NCBI GenBank assembly: GCA_934277375.1 | Contig: CAKQTZ010000005.1 | Location: 1 to 64,000, forward strand | From: an uncultured Coprococcus sp. | GTDB taxonomy: Bacteria; Bacillota; Clostridia; Lachnospirales; Lachnospiraceae | Direction: 5' to 3' | DNA: 64,000 nucleotides | In this document: piece by piece, positions 1 through 7,947 of the stretch | Position numbering within the stretch: position 1 is the stretch's first letter | Layout: each line of letters starts with the position of its first letter | Notes under the pieces: generated by a model | Database searches by the model: none | Told to the model about the DNA's origin: nothing | Seen by the model: only the letters and a program-made list of their open reading frames with translations | Translations under genes and position numbers: made by a program

Positions 1-11
1 GAAGAATATAT

Positions 12-161
12 ATGACCAATTTGTTAAGATATATGAAAGAAAAATCTAATTACAATACAAAGGAGGAAGCCGTTGAGCTTTTAATGAATGAAACTAATCT
101 TACATATGAAGAATGTTCTAAAGCCAACGATTTCCAAATTAGACTAAATAAGAAAAATTAA
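12..161 (+). CDS. Small hypothetical ORF, possibly the 3' end of a longer gene
   Basis: An open frame runs from the left edge to a TAA. From the ATG shown it encodes 49 residues, starting MTNLLRYMKEK and ending RLNKKN. The frame stays open upstream of the ATG to the window edge, so it may be the C-terminus of a truncated gene. No ribosome site can be judged. The product is hydrophilic, rich in Lys, Asn and Glu, and matches no family I recognise. Confidence 0.3.
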   Translation: MTNLLRYMKEKSNYNTKEEAVELLMNETNLTYEECSKANDFQIRLNKKN

Positions 162-193
162 TATACAATTCCAGTTTGTAGAATTGAGATTTA

Positions 194-224
194 GGGACGT
201 TCCTTTTGTCACGAGGAGTGTCCC
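194..224 (-). repeat. Palindromic repeat, family A, copy 1
   Basis: A 31-bp imperfect palindrome begins GGGACGTTCC and ends GTGTCCC. Its reverse complement differs at one position from the copy at 1745-1775, and it shares the GGGACGTTCCTTTTGTCAC arm with the pair at 953-1036. A partial further match (GGGGACGCTC) lies near 247. It looks like a REP-type mobile palindrome; no transposase is adjacent. Confidence 0.7.
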
Positions 225-313
225 TGTGGCATGTATAAGTAAGACAGGGGACGCTCATTGCCGTAGAATTAAGAAAATCGGGATTCAACCGGACAAATGA
301 AAGGAATAATGGT

Positions 314-949
314 ATGGATGATAATCAAAGGATGAAAATCCGAAAATTCGGGTATTTAAACCAAGGAGCATTAAAAGGGCAAATTCTTTTTACAGGATCA
401 TCCTTGATGGAAATGTTTCCTGTCTGTGAAATTGCACGAAGCCAGTGGATCGAACAAGTGATATATAATCGTGGTGTTGGTGGATTGAATACAGATGAGT
501 TTCTGGATAATATCGATACATTGCTTTTAGATCTTGAGCCATCAAAGATATTTATCAATATCGGTACTAATGATATTACAAAGGAATGATTTGGAAATCA
601 GTGGATGTCACATTTAATGGATAATATCTGCAGAATCATGGAAATTATCAAATCCCGCATTCCAGATGCGGAAATTTTTATCATGGCGTTTTATCCTGCA
701 AATCTTCACCTGCCATGGCAGACAGAACAATCAATTCAATGGATGAAACTCCGGACTACTGAAAATCTTACATTATGTAATCATCGATTAAAAGAAATAG
801 CAGAAAAATACGGTTGTCATTATCTTGATTGTAATGACGCCCTTGTTGATGAACATGGTGAACAGAAATCGGAGTATACCATTGATGGTGTACATATGTA
901 TGCAAATGGATATTTGAATGTTTTTAAGTCTTTAAAGTCTTATTTGTAA
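314..949 (+). pseudogene. SGNH/GDSL-family hydrolase interrupted by an in-frame TGA
   Basis: Two open segments, 314-586 and 590-949, are in the same frame and are separated only by TGA at 587-589. Joined, they make an esterase/acetylhydrolase-like SGNH protein of about 211 residues. The family blocks are in order: the serine block (ILFTGSSLMEM), a Gly block (GVGGLN), the Asn block (INIGTNDI) just before the stop, and the C-terminal D-x-x-H pair (DGVHMY). With only the stop changed to a sense codon the gene would be intact, so it is a recent nonsense mutation, a sequencing error or, less likely, readthrough. The product has no signal peptide. Family-A repeats lie on both sides. Confidence 0.75.
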
Positions 950-952
950 GCA

Positions 953-1036
953 GGGACGTTCCTTTTGTCACGAGGATGTTTCAATGGCTTATTTTATTAT
1001 TCAGCGGGATACTCACCGTGACAAAAGGAACGTCCC
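953..1036. repeat. Family-A repeat as a 19-bp inverted pair
   Basis: GGGACGTTCCTTTTGTCAC at 953-971 is exactly repeated in inverted orientation at 1018-1036, with a 46-bp spacer. This forms an 84-bp hairpin-capable unit directly after the SGNH pseudogene (stop 947-949). It is MITE-like in layout, but no target-site duplication is evident. Confidence 0.75.
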
Positions 1037-1106
1037 TGGGATTCAGACGTTAAACAATCTATGGTATACTCGGCATAGACATCAGAATGAGAGCGAGGAA
1101 CAACAT

Positions 1107-1745
1107 ATGGATATGTTACAGTTGATGAAGGAGAGACACAGTGTGCGGCAATATAAGGATAAGCCAATTGAGCAGGAGAAACGTGCGGAGATCGACAGGC
1201 TTATCTCTGAGATAAATTCTGAGAGCGGATTGAGCATGCAGGCGGTCTACGATGAGCCGAACTGTTTTGATTCGTTTATGGCGCATTACGGCAAATTCAC
1301 AAATGTTTCTAATTATATAGCGATAGTTGGTGCGAAGAACGATCAGGAAAAGGCCGGCTATTACGGTGAAAAGCTGGTGCTTGGATGTCAGGAACTTGGA
1401 CTTAACACATGCTGGGTTGCAATGTCACATGGTAAGACTAGGGCAGTCATAGGCAAAGGACAGAAATTGCTGATAGTAATTGCCCTTGGGTATGGTGAGA
1501 ATCAGGGTGTTGCCCACAAGAGCAAAAATGTATCGGAAATCAGCAGGGCAGATGTGGAGACAGACTGGTTCACAAAGGGGATGGAGGCTGTGTGTCTGGC
1601 ACCGACAGCGGTGAACCAGCAGAAGTTCATGTTTGAGCTGAGAGAGGGTGTGGTGACAGCGAAAGCTCCGAGAGGAATCTGCACGAAGATAGATCTTGGA
1701 ATTGCCAAATACCACTTTGAGGCTGTGACTGGGCATGAGATTTAG
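1107..1745 (+). CDS. Nitroreductase-family protein
   Basis: 212 residues from the ATG at 1107 (AGCGAGGA about 8 bases upstream). The frame is open from 984, but that part crosses the family-A repeat and is probably not translated. The N-terminus MDMLQLMKERHSVRQYKDKPI is the FMN-binding R-H-S-V-R block of nitroreductases. The middle (GEKLVLGCQELGLNTCWVA) matches the second flavin-site block, and a C-terminal LAPTAVNQQ block corresponds to the family's APSA-x-N-x-Q segment. Likely a cytoplasmic FMN oxidoreductase; the substrate is unknown. The stop codon TAG is the first part of the repeat at 1745-1775, so the repeat may have trimmed or replaced the original 3' end. Confidence 0.75.
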   Translation: MDMLQLMKERHSVRQYKDKPIEQEKRAEIDRLISEINSESGLSMQAVYDEPNCFDSFMAHYGKFTNVSNYIAIVGAKNDQEKAGYYGEKLVLGCQELGLNTCWVAMSHGKTRAVIGKGQKLLIVIALGYGENQGVAHKSKNVSEISRADVETDWFTKGMEAVCLAPTAVNQQKFMFELREGVVTAKAPRGICTKIDLGIAKYHFEAVTGHEI

Positions 1746-1775
1746 GGACGCTCCTCGTGACAAAAGGAACGTCCC
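1745..1775 (+). repeat. Palindromic repeat, family A, copy 3
   Basis: A 31-bp palindrome, GGGACGCTCC to GGAACGTCCC, overlaps the final base of the nitroreductase stop. It is inverted relative to copy 1 (30 of 31 positions identical after reverse complement). Copies 1 and 3 therefore bracket the SGNH-nitroreductase segment in opposite orientations. Confidence 0.7.
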
Positions 1776-1806
1776 TGGGAGAGGACACAAAATCTTCACA
1801 AAAAAG

Positions 1807-1849
1807 TTAGCACTCACCCCTTGACAGTGCTAACAACTAGGTGTATAAC
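1807..1849 (+). promoter_or_regulatory. CIRCE (HrcA operator) overlapping a sigma-A promoter
   Basis: TTAGCACTC (1807-1815), nine bases, then CAGTGCTAA (1825-1833). The CIRCE consensus is TTAGCACTC-N9-GAGTGCTAA, so there is one mismatch. The -35 TTGACA (1821-1826) lies within the operator, and the -10 TATAAC (1844-1849) follows after 17 bases. HrcA binding would block RNA polymerase, giving heat-shock control of hsp20. The leader runs about 160 bases to the hsp20 start. Confidence 0.88.
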
Positions 1850-2015
1850 ATAGTCAAAGATAAGGAAAGGGATAAGAAAGAAGAGAAAGAATCCCGAAAG
1901 CTTATCTTGACAATTATTTTGAAAGTAACAGTAAACAAAAAGTCTAAGTGCCTTGGGACTTCATAAGAAGCCACAATTTCCGACACTTGTTTGAGATTGA
2001 AAGGAGAAATGACTT

Positions 2016-2495
2016 ATGTTACCTAGTATTTTTGGAGAAGATTTATTTGATGATTGGATGAATGACTATTTCCCATTTGGAAAGGATTTTGACAAGGAGT
2101 TCAGTAAAGCGTTAGCACCTACCGAGCGTGCGCTGTATGGCAAGCATGCAAAGAACATGATGAAGACCGATGTCCGTGAGACAGACGATTCATATGAAGT
2201 AGATATGGATCTCCCAGGATTCAAGAAAGATGAAGTAAAGGTTCAGCTTGCTGATGGTTACCTGACAATTGAGGCTGCAAAGGGTCTGGATAAGGATGAG
2301 AAGGATAAGAAGAGCGGCAAGTATATCAGGCGTGAGCGTTATGCCGGCAGCATGAGCAGGAGCTTCTATGTCGGTGAAGGAGTTACTCAGGAAGACATTC
2401 ATGCAAAGTATGAACATGGCGTACTGAAACTGTCGATTCCTAAGAAGGAAGAGCAGAAGAAAGTAGAGAAGAGTAATTACATCGCAATCGAATAA
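2016..2495 (+). CDS. Small heat-shock protein, Hsp20/alpha-crystallin family
   Basis: 159 residues, a typical length. A variable N-terminal arm (1-48, aromatic and acidic) precedes the alpha-crystallin domain (about 49-147). The signature GVLKLSIPK is at 135-143, and a C-terminal I-x-I motif (I156-A-I158) would dock into neighbouring subunits. Such proteins are ATP-independent chaperones that hold unfolding proteins in the cytoplasm. Ribosome site AAAGGAGAAA precedes the ATG. Transcribed alone from the CIRCE promoter and closed by the terminator at 2541, so heat-shock regulation is well supported by sequence. Confidence 0.93.
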   Translation: MLPSIFGEDLFDDWMNDYFPFGKDFDKEFSKALAPTERALYGKHAKNMMKTDVRETDDSYEVDMDLPGFKKDEVKVQLADGYLTIEAAKGLDKDEKDKKSGKYIRRERYAGSMSRSFYVGEGVTQEDIHAKYEHGVLKLSIPKKEEQKKVEKSNYIAIE

Positions 2496-2540
2496 TGTAA
2501 GAACTGCGTAATTACTCAATAACAGATGACTAATATTCGT

Positions 2541-2589
2541 AGAGCCCTCCGTGTATCTGCAAGGTGCAGGTATGCGGGGGGCTCTTTTG
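2541..2589 (+). terminator. Rho-independent terminator of hsp20
   Basis: A 21-base arm starting AGAGCCCTCC pairs with GGGGGGCTCT ending at 2585, followed by TTTT. The upper stem TATCTGCA...TGCAGGTAT is shared with the terminator at 16766-16808. The rest of the gap up to 2768 is AT-rich with no further gene. Confidence 0.85.
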
Positions 2590-2768
2590 CGTTCTGCTAT
2601 TTGATGTAAATGAGCATTATGCCAGTGTAGGCGAAAAAATATTACAGTTATTTTGGGCTGGAATATCTCTAAAAATGTTGAAATGATATTTGATTTATTT
2701 GATAATAGTGATTGAGACTATTGAGGGAGGACAAGCGGTGAAACGTTATTCAATAAAGGGGGATTTAT

Positions 2769-4106
2769 ATGTTCGATTTTCAGCAAATGTATAGAGAAAA
2801 GCTGCGTACACCGGAGGCTGCGGTGGAGTGTGTCAAGGATGGAGACTGGGTCGATTACACATCGTCCCTTGGAAAACCTGTACTACTTGACATGGCACTG
2901 GCAAGGCGGAGAGATGAGCTGCACGATGTGAAGATCAGGGGCAATCTGATGGCTGGGCCTATAGAGGTCGCAGAGTGCGATGACAGTCAGGAGCATTTTG
3001 TGTATCATAGCTGGCACTGTTCGCAGTATGAGAGAAAACTGTGCGATGAGGGCAAATGCTATTATATACCGATGGTGTTCCACAACAATGCGGCTTACTA
3101 TGAGTATTTCCTCCATGTGAATGTGGTCATGGTGTCGGTGGGACCTATGGACAAGCATGGTTATTTTAACTTCTCGGTGAATACAGGTGTGGCTGCCCCT
3201 ATTGCCAGGAAGGCGGACATCGTTATAGTTGAGGTGAATGAGCACATGCCTAAGATACGCGGAGGATATGACGAGTGTATTCACATATCGGATGTGGACA
3301 TGATCGTGGAGGGGGAGCACGAGCCATTTGCTGATGTGAAAACACAGGCACCGCGGGAGGTTGACCGGAAGATAGCGGAGCTGCTTATTCCATACATAGT
3401 AGATGGTTCAACACTGCAGCTCGGTATCGGAGGAATGCCAAATGCGGTGGGCGAGATGCTGGCTCAGTCGGATCTCAAGGATCTTGCCATGCACACGGAG
3501 CTCTGCTCGGACGCATATCTAGCCCTGTACAAGGCGGGCAAGCTGACAAATAAATACAAGAACATAGATCGTGGAAAAGGCGTATTTGGCTGTGCCATCG
3601 GCTCAAATGAACTGTATGAGTGGCTGGACGACAATCCGGGAATCGCCGCATATCCACTTGAGTATGTGAACAGGCCATATGTCATATCACAGATAGACAA
3701 TATGGTGTCCATAAACAGCTGTGTGGCGGTGGACCTGTACGGACAGGTTGCGGCGGAGAGCAGCGGGTCACGCCAGATCAGCGGAACCGGCGGACAGCTC
3801 GATTTCCTGATCGGAGCATCGGGCTCCCGTGGCGGAAAGGCATTTATATGTATGAGTTCCACCCATACCGACAGGAATGGAGTGAAACACTCCAGGGTAA
3901 AACCGCAGTTCAACGGAGATATCATCACCTCGCCGAGAAGTCAGGTGTACTTTCTGGCAACAGAGTACGGCGTGATAAACCTTGAGGGGCGTTCCACATG
4001 GGAGAGAGCGGAGGCACTGATATCCATAGCCCATCCTGATTTCCGGGACATGCTGATAAAGGAGGCCCAGGAGAGAAAGATCTGGCGGAGGTCGAATAAG
4101 AGATGA
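2769..4106 (+). CDS. Butyryl-CoA:acetate / 4-hydroxybutyrate CoA-transferase family protein
   Basis: 445 residues, near the usual 430-450 of this family. It moves CoA between an acyl-CoA (butyryl- or 4-hydroxybutyryl-CoA) and acetate, typically the last step of butyrate formation in gut anaerobes. The expected catalytic glutamate is E244 in the HTELCSD block, by analogy with the E238 region of the Clostridium aminobutyricum enzyme. The Gly-rich CoA-binding segments LGIGGMPNAVG (218-228) and ISGTGGQLDF are present. Ribosome site AAAGGGGG precedes the ATG. The next gene starts inside its stop codon, so the two are translationally coupled. Butyryl versus 4-hydroxybutyryl preference cannot be read from the sequence. 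Confidence 0.85.
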   Translation: MFDFQQMYREKLRTPEAAVECVKDGDWVDYTSSLGKPVLLDMALARRRDELHDVKIRGNLMAGPIEVAECDDSQEHFVYHSWHCSQYERKLCDEGKCYYIPMVFHNNAAYYEYFLHVNVVMVSVGPMDKHGYFNFSVNTGVAAPIARKADIVIVEVNEHMPKIRGGYDECIHISDVDMIVEGEHEPFADVKTQAPREVDRKIAELLIPYIVDGSTLQLGIGGMPNAVGEMLAQSDLKDLAMHTELCSDAYLALYKAGKLTNKYKNIDRGKGVFGCAIGSNELYEWLDDNPGIAAYPLEYVNRPYVISQIDNMVSINSCVAVDLYGQVAAESSGSRQISGTGGQLDFLIGASGSRGGKAFICMSSTHTDRNGVKHSRVKPQFNGDIITSPRSQVYFLATEYGVINLEGRSTWERAEALISIAHPDFRDMLIKEAQERKIWRRSNKR

Positions 4107-4621
4107 GAAGGTTATTTGACATAGACATAAAAGACTATGAAACGGACTACAAGGTATACCGCAGACCGTCGGCAAGGGGGATCATCCTGCAGGAAGACAG
4201 GATAGCCCTTGTCTACAGTGAGCGTGAGCACTATTACAAATTTCCGGGGGGCGGTATTCATGACGGAGAGGATAAAAAGAAGGCTCTTGCCCGCGAGGTC
4301 CGGGAGGAGACTGGGCTTGTGGTCATACCTGATAGCATAAGGGAATTTGGAAGTGTACTTCGAAGACAGAAGAGTGACAAATCGGTTGATACTATATTTG
4401 AGCAGGAGAACTTCTATTATATATGTGATGTAGAAAATACAAATATAGGCCAGGAGCTTGATGAATACGAGCGTGAGGCGGGATTTGTGCTAAGAGTCTT
4501 GCCAATTGATGAGGCGATAAGGGCAAATGATGAGTATCACAGTGAGAACTATTTTGATGAAGTTATGATAAAGAGGGAGCTGCGGGTACTTCAGATGGTG
4601 AAGGAGCAGATGAAAAATTAA
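4103..4621 (+). CDS. Nudix hydrolase
   Basis: 172 residues. A complete Nudix box lies at about 50-72: G-x5-E-x7-R-E-V-R-E-E-T-G-L. These residues bind the divalent metals that cleave nucleoside-diphosphate-linked substrates. The substrate (sugar nucleotide, ADP-ribose, CoA or oxidised nucleotide) is not predictable. The start overlaps the stop of the CoA-transferase (ATGA). Since some Nudix enzymes cut CoA, a role in CoA homeostasis is possible but is only inference from the coupling. Confidence 0.88.
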   Translation: MRRLFDIDIKDYETDYKVYRRPSARGIILQEDRIALVYSEREHYYKFPGGGIHDGEDKKKALAREVREETGLVVIPDSIREFGSVLRRQKSDKSVDTIFEQENFYYICDVENTNIGQELDEYEREAGFVLRVLPIDEAIRANDEYHSENYFDEVMIKRELRVLQMVKEQMKN

Positions 4622-4721
4622 AAAATTTTTTTATAACTGTAATTTTACATGAAAAAAGGGAAGTATATTGTTGAAGGGGCGCGTAAAATGTTCGCCTCAA
4701 GGAAAGGGAGGAATACTTACA

Positions 4722-5924
4722 ATGAAGAAGACAAAGCTTGTGGCACTTCTGCTGGCGGCTTCCATGACGCTGACCGCCTGTGGAAATGACGGGGGCACAA
4801 AGAAGATCGGAGTATTTGCAGGAATAAAGACAGCGAATAAGGCAGTGGGTACTCTCTCTGCCTCTCCTGCAAAGATGCGAGTTAAGGAATTGGCTAAACT
4901 TGTCAATGATATGGATTATGAGGAAATTGATATGGATGAGATACCAGAGGAAGTAATATCTAAATATTCTTTTATTGACAGTTTTCAACATCCGGAATTA
5001 TATGATAAATTTGTGGACTTGGAGTTTTATACAGCTGTTGAATGTGGTAAGGCAAGCAAACACATAGTATATTATGACGATCAGTACTGTATGGATTACG
5101 ATGAGGCCAGATATTATAGGGTTTCCAGTTCTGACGAGAATACTTATAAGAGGCTGGCACAATTGGCGCTAAGACTTAATAGGATTGACTATCCGGACTA
5201 TGAAAAAAAGATAAAAGAAGGAGGATCCACTGATGTTATAACTGCGGACAAGGTACAGAATGATACTGGAAATCCCAACTATACAGAGTGGGACAAGGGA
5301 ATCTGTAGTGATATTGCATCTGTACCTGACAGAGGTGAGGTTACTCTGTTGAACAATGATTATACAGGATTTGAGTGTGCGTACAGGGTGGATAACCTGA
5401 CAGAGGGTGATTTCGAATATTTGGTTGATAAGTATAAAAAGGAAGGTTTCAACCAGGACATCGTGGAGTATGATCGCGGATTTATGGCATTTTCAGAAAA
5501 TGCTGCAATGGACTATGTTGCTATAGGCATCGGCAATGACAGCATAGTAATTACCGTGGGAGGAGACAGAAATCGTGCTGGTTCAGTTACTGCCGGCTGG
5601 GACGCCAGCACTATGAGCCAGTATGCGCCAAAACCAGAGAGTGGGGAGTGCTATCTGTCGCTTGACAAACCTGGTATTTACCCGGTTTCGAGTGATTCGG
5701 CTAAGTTTAGATGCGTAGTTTATAATATTGATACAACCAAGGTCAAAGAATACGTGGAGTTATGTGAGAGCAAAGGTTTCTCAGCTGAAGGGGTTTATAA
5801 AGATATTAATGTTATTGATGATAAGCGGGTGGACTGGACTGGATGTTCGTCAGATGGAATGATCAGTATAACAAAAGCTGAAGATGACACGTTTATGATA
5901 GTTGAGTTTGTAAAAAGTGAGTAA
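4722..5924 (+). CDS. Lipoprotein A, paralogue of the one at 7948
   Basis: 400 residues from the ATG at 4722, preceded by AAAGGGAGGAA. The open frame extends to 4668 but lacks a good ribosome site there. A signal peptide ends in lipobox LTAC with C20 as the lipidated cysteine, so it is a membrane-anchored extracellular protein. It is clearly paralogous to 7948-9177: same signal and start of the mature protein (GNDGGT/GTDGGT, GVFAG-KTA), shared ICxDIASVPDRGEVTL, and a shared core VDKYKKEGFNQD. I recognise no characterised family. It is the first gene of a six-gene set around an ECF sigma factor, so it may be a target or an input of that sigma factor. Confidence 0.8.
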   Translation: MKKTKLVALLLAASMTLTACGNDGGTKKIGVFAGIKTANKAVGTLSASPAKMRVKELAKLVNDMDYEEIDMDEIPEEVISKYSFIDSFQHPELYDKFVDLEFYTAVECGKASKHIVYYDDQYCMDYDEARYYRVSSSDENTYKRLAQLALRLNRIDYPDYEKKIKEGGSTDVITADKVQNDTGNPNYTEWDKGICSDIASVPDRGEVTLLNNDYTGFECAYRVDNLTEGDFEYLVDKYKKEGFNQDIVEYDRGFMAFSENAAMDYVAIGIGNDSIVITVGGDRNRAGSVTAGWDASTMSQYAPKPESGECYLSLDKPGIYPVSSDSAKFRCVVYNIDTTKVKEYVELCESKGFSAEGVYKDINVIDDKRVDWTGCSSDGMISITKAEDDTFMIVEFVKSE

Positions 5925-5954
5925 TATCCACTAAATATTTGGGAGGAAATTAAA

Positions 5955-6497
5955 ATGGAGTCAAATAATAGCAAGAATATAAAGGACATGCCCTATGTGG
6001 ATCCTGAGTCAAAGAAAAAATATGGTATGAAGTGGCATCGTTTTCTCTGTGTAGTTCTGTGCATTATAGCTATTCTGGAAATTGTGGCCGGGGTGATGTG
6101 CATACTTGGAAAAGGAGAATATTCTGAACTGTATAGTATGGGCCTGGAGTCAGGCGTATTCACAAGCGTCAAACTGGTTGTATGTATTGTCGGAGTACTG
6201 AGAATCCTGTCTGGTCCGCTTGCATTTGCAGCGAGACAGAAACTGGCAAAATTTAAGAAGAACGGACCGCTTTTCTTCTATATTTATCTGATTGTTAGCG
6301 GGGCAGCAAGTATCGTGTATGATAGTGTTGCCATAATTATATTCAGGAGAATTAATATGGAATTTCCTGCAGAATTCTTTTCTGTCAAAGAGGACGTTGT
6401 AGGGATAATCGCAAGCGTTGTATACATTCTTCTCAATATGCTCTATTACCACAACAGAAAGGCGTATTTTGTAAATGGACGACCAGAAGATAATTGA
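5955..6497 (+). CDS. Small multi-pass membrane protein A, paralogue of the one at 9250
   Basis: 180 residues with about four hydrophobic segments starting near residue 28, after a short hydrophilic tail. Paralogous to 9250-9726: shared KYGMKWHRF/GYGMKWHRF at the N-side, GKGEY--LY--G-ESGVF, RxKLAK and the C-terminal YYHNRK-YFVN. Ribosome site GGGAGGAAA. Its last 23 bases overlap the sigma-factor start, implying co-translation. Function unknown; pairing with the preceding lipoprotein is repeated downstream, which suggests the two work together at the membrane. Confidence 0.75.
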   Translation: MESNNSKNIKDMPYVDPESKKKYGMKWHRFLCVVLCIIAILEIVAGVMCILGKGEYSELYSMGLESGVFTSVKLVVCIVGVLRILSGPLAFAARQKLAKFKKNGPLFFYIYLIVSGAASIVYDSVAIIIFRRINMEFPAEFFSVKEDVVGIIASVVYILLNMLYYHNRKAYFVNGRPEDN

Positions 6498-7044
6498 ATT
6501 ATTTTTGAAAAGGCGTGAGGAGGCAATTACTGCTACTTCCGAGAAATATGGAAAATTATGCAAATCAATATCTGACAGGATCTTGAGGAACAATGAGGAT
6601 GCGGAGGAGTGTGTCAGCGATACATATCTGACACTCTGGGATACGATTCCACCTGAGGAACCAGATCCATTTGTGGCATACATTTGCAAGATAGTGAGGA
6701 ATCTGTCACTCAAGCGATACAGACATAATACCGCAGAGAAGAGAAATTCCTACTACGACGCATCTCTGGATGAGATATCAGAGTGCGTGGCAGCAGGCGG
6801 TGAGGTCGACGAACATATCACAGTCCGGGAACTTACAGACAAATTGAACATTTTTTTAGGTGGGCTCAAGGAAGTAGACAGAGTTATATTTGTCAAGAAG
6901 TACTGGTTTTGCATGGAGATTCCGGAGATAGCGGAGGAAATGTCTCTGAGTACCAATTATGTGAATGTACATTTGCACAGGACAAGGGAGAAACTGAAAC
7001 AGTATCTTGTAAAGGAGAACTGGTATGAAGAAAGAATTGGTTGA
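6475..7044 (+). CDS. ECF-type RNA polymerase sigma factor
   Basis: 189 residues. Region 2 (about 12-85) contains NNEDAEECVSDTYLTLWDTIP, the -10 recognition and core-binding block. Region 4 (about 125-180) contains EIAEEMSLSTNYVNVHLHRT, a helix-turn-helix for the -35 element. No region 3, as expected for ECF factors. It overlaps the previous gene by 23 bases and the next by 20, so it is tightly coupled to both. The following gene has the layout of its anti-sigma partner. Likely role: switching on an envelope-related regulon, probably including this operon. Confidence 0.88.
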   Translation: MDDQKIIELFLKRREEAITATSEKYGKLCKSISDRILRNNEDAEECVSDTYLTLWDTIPPEEPDPFVAYICKIVRNLSLKRYRHNTAEKRNSYYDASLDEISECVAAGGEVDEHITVRELTDKLNIFLGGLKEVDRVIFVKKYWFCMEIPEIAEEMSLSTNYVNVHLHRTREKLKQYLVKENWYEERIG

Positions 7045-7894
7045 GGAAGCACTTACCAACATAGATGACATATATATAGAAGAAGCGATTACATATGACA
7101 AGAGTAAAATTATAAATTTTCCTCAAAACACCAGCAAACTGATGAAGGCAGCCACAGTGACTCTGGCGGTGCTGGTGGCTGGTTCTGCGACAATCTATGC
7201 CGGTGCAACGGTTGCCAGAAAGGTGTTCATCACCGATCACAGTATGGAAATGGGAACTCTGGATGACAGTGAAGAGGAAGAATTGAGAGAAGATGACACG
7301 GCAGATGAAAATCTGGGACCTGACGACAGTTATTGGGATGAAGTAGAGGATCTGGGTACAGTAGCGGGAGATGACTCAGTGAAGTGGACACAAAAGCACG
7401 ATGAGATCGTGCAGGGAGTCCATTACACGACATATACTTATGAAAATTATAATGATGCCGCAGCGGATGCGGGAATGGATGCGTGGTTCGATTCAATTCC
7501 TGGTGAGCTGACGAGCGTGGAATATACATATGGTCTATCTGAGGGCTGTGCGACCAGATATATATTTGTAAATGGAGAATATAAAGGACATACATATTCA
7601 TTGATGCAGGATAAGATGAATGGTGTCGATGACGAAGATTTCTTTTATAGAATTGCTATGGACAATGTTCAGAATGCGCGGGATTATACCAACAAGGATG
7701 GAGAATTATTTACTCTGGCTGACGAGGTTAGAGAATACTATGAGTATAGTGATTATGGGAGCACAAAAAAAGTAAAAGATATCACAACATATACAATGAT
7801 AAGAGATAATGGCAATGCAGGGGATATGTCATTTGATAACATGCCTGACAAAGATATTCATTACATACTGGATCAGATCAAGCTTGTAAAATAA
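7025..7894 (+). CDS. Probable membrane-anchored anti-sigma factor
   Basis: 289 residues: a short cytoplasmic N-terminus (1-40), one transmembrane segment at about 41-62 (AATVTLAVLVAGSATIYAG), a very acidic linker (about 75-115, DDSEEEELREDD) and an extracellular domain rich in Tyr and Asp. This topology directly after an ECF sigma gene, with a 20-base overlap, fits an anti-sigma factor that holds the sigma factor at the membrane until an outside signal arrives. No zinc (HxxxCxxC) anti-sigma motif is visible, so the assignment rests on context and topology. Confidence 0.7.
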   Translation: MKKELVEEALTNIDDIYIEEAITYDKSKIINFPQNTSKLMKAATVTLAVLVAGSATIYAGATVARKVFITDHSMEMGTLDDSEEEELREDDTADENLGPDDSYWDEVEDLGTVAGDDSVKWTQKHDEIVQGVHYTTYTYENYNDAAADAGMDAWFDSIPGELTSVEYTYGLSEGCATRYIFVNGEYKGHTYSLMQDKMNGVDDEDFFYRIAMDNVQNARDYTNKDGELFTLADEVREYYEYSDYGSTKKVKDITTYTMIRDNGNAGDMSFDNMPDKDIHYILDQIKLVK

Positions 7895-7947
7895 TAGTAA
7901 GGAATTTGTTATCCACTTTTATGTACTTTTAGGGAGGAATATTTAAT

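Noticed and set aside
984..1106. Longer N-terminus of the nitroreductase-like gene
   Set aside because: The open frame crosses the family-A repeat and lacks a ribosome site; the R-H-S-V-R block is near the start when the ATG at 1107 is used.
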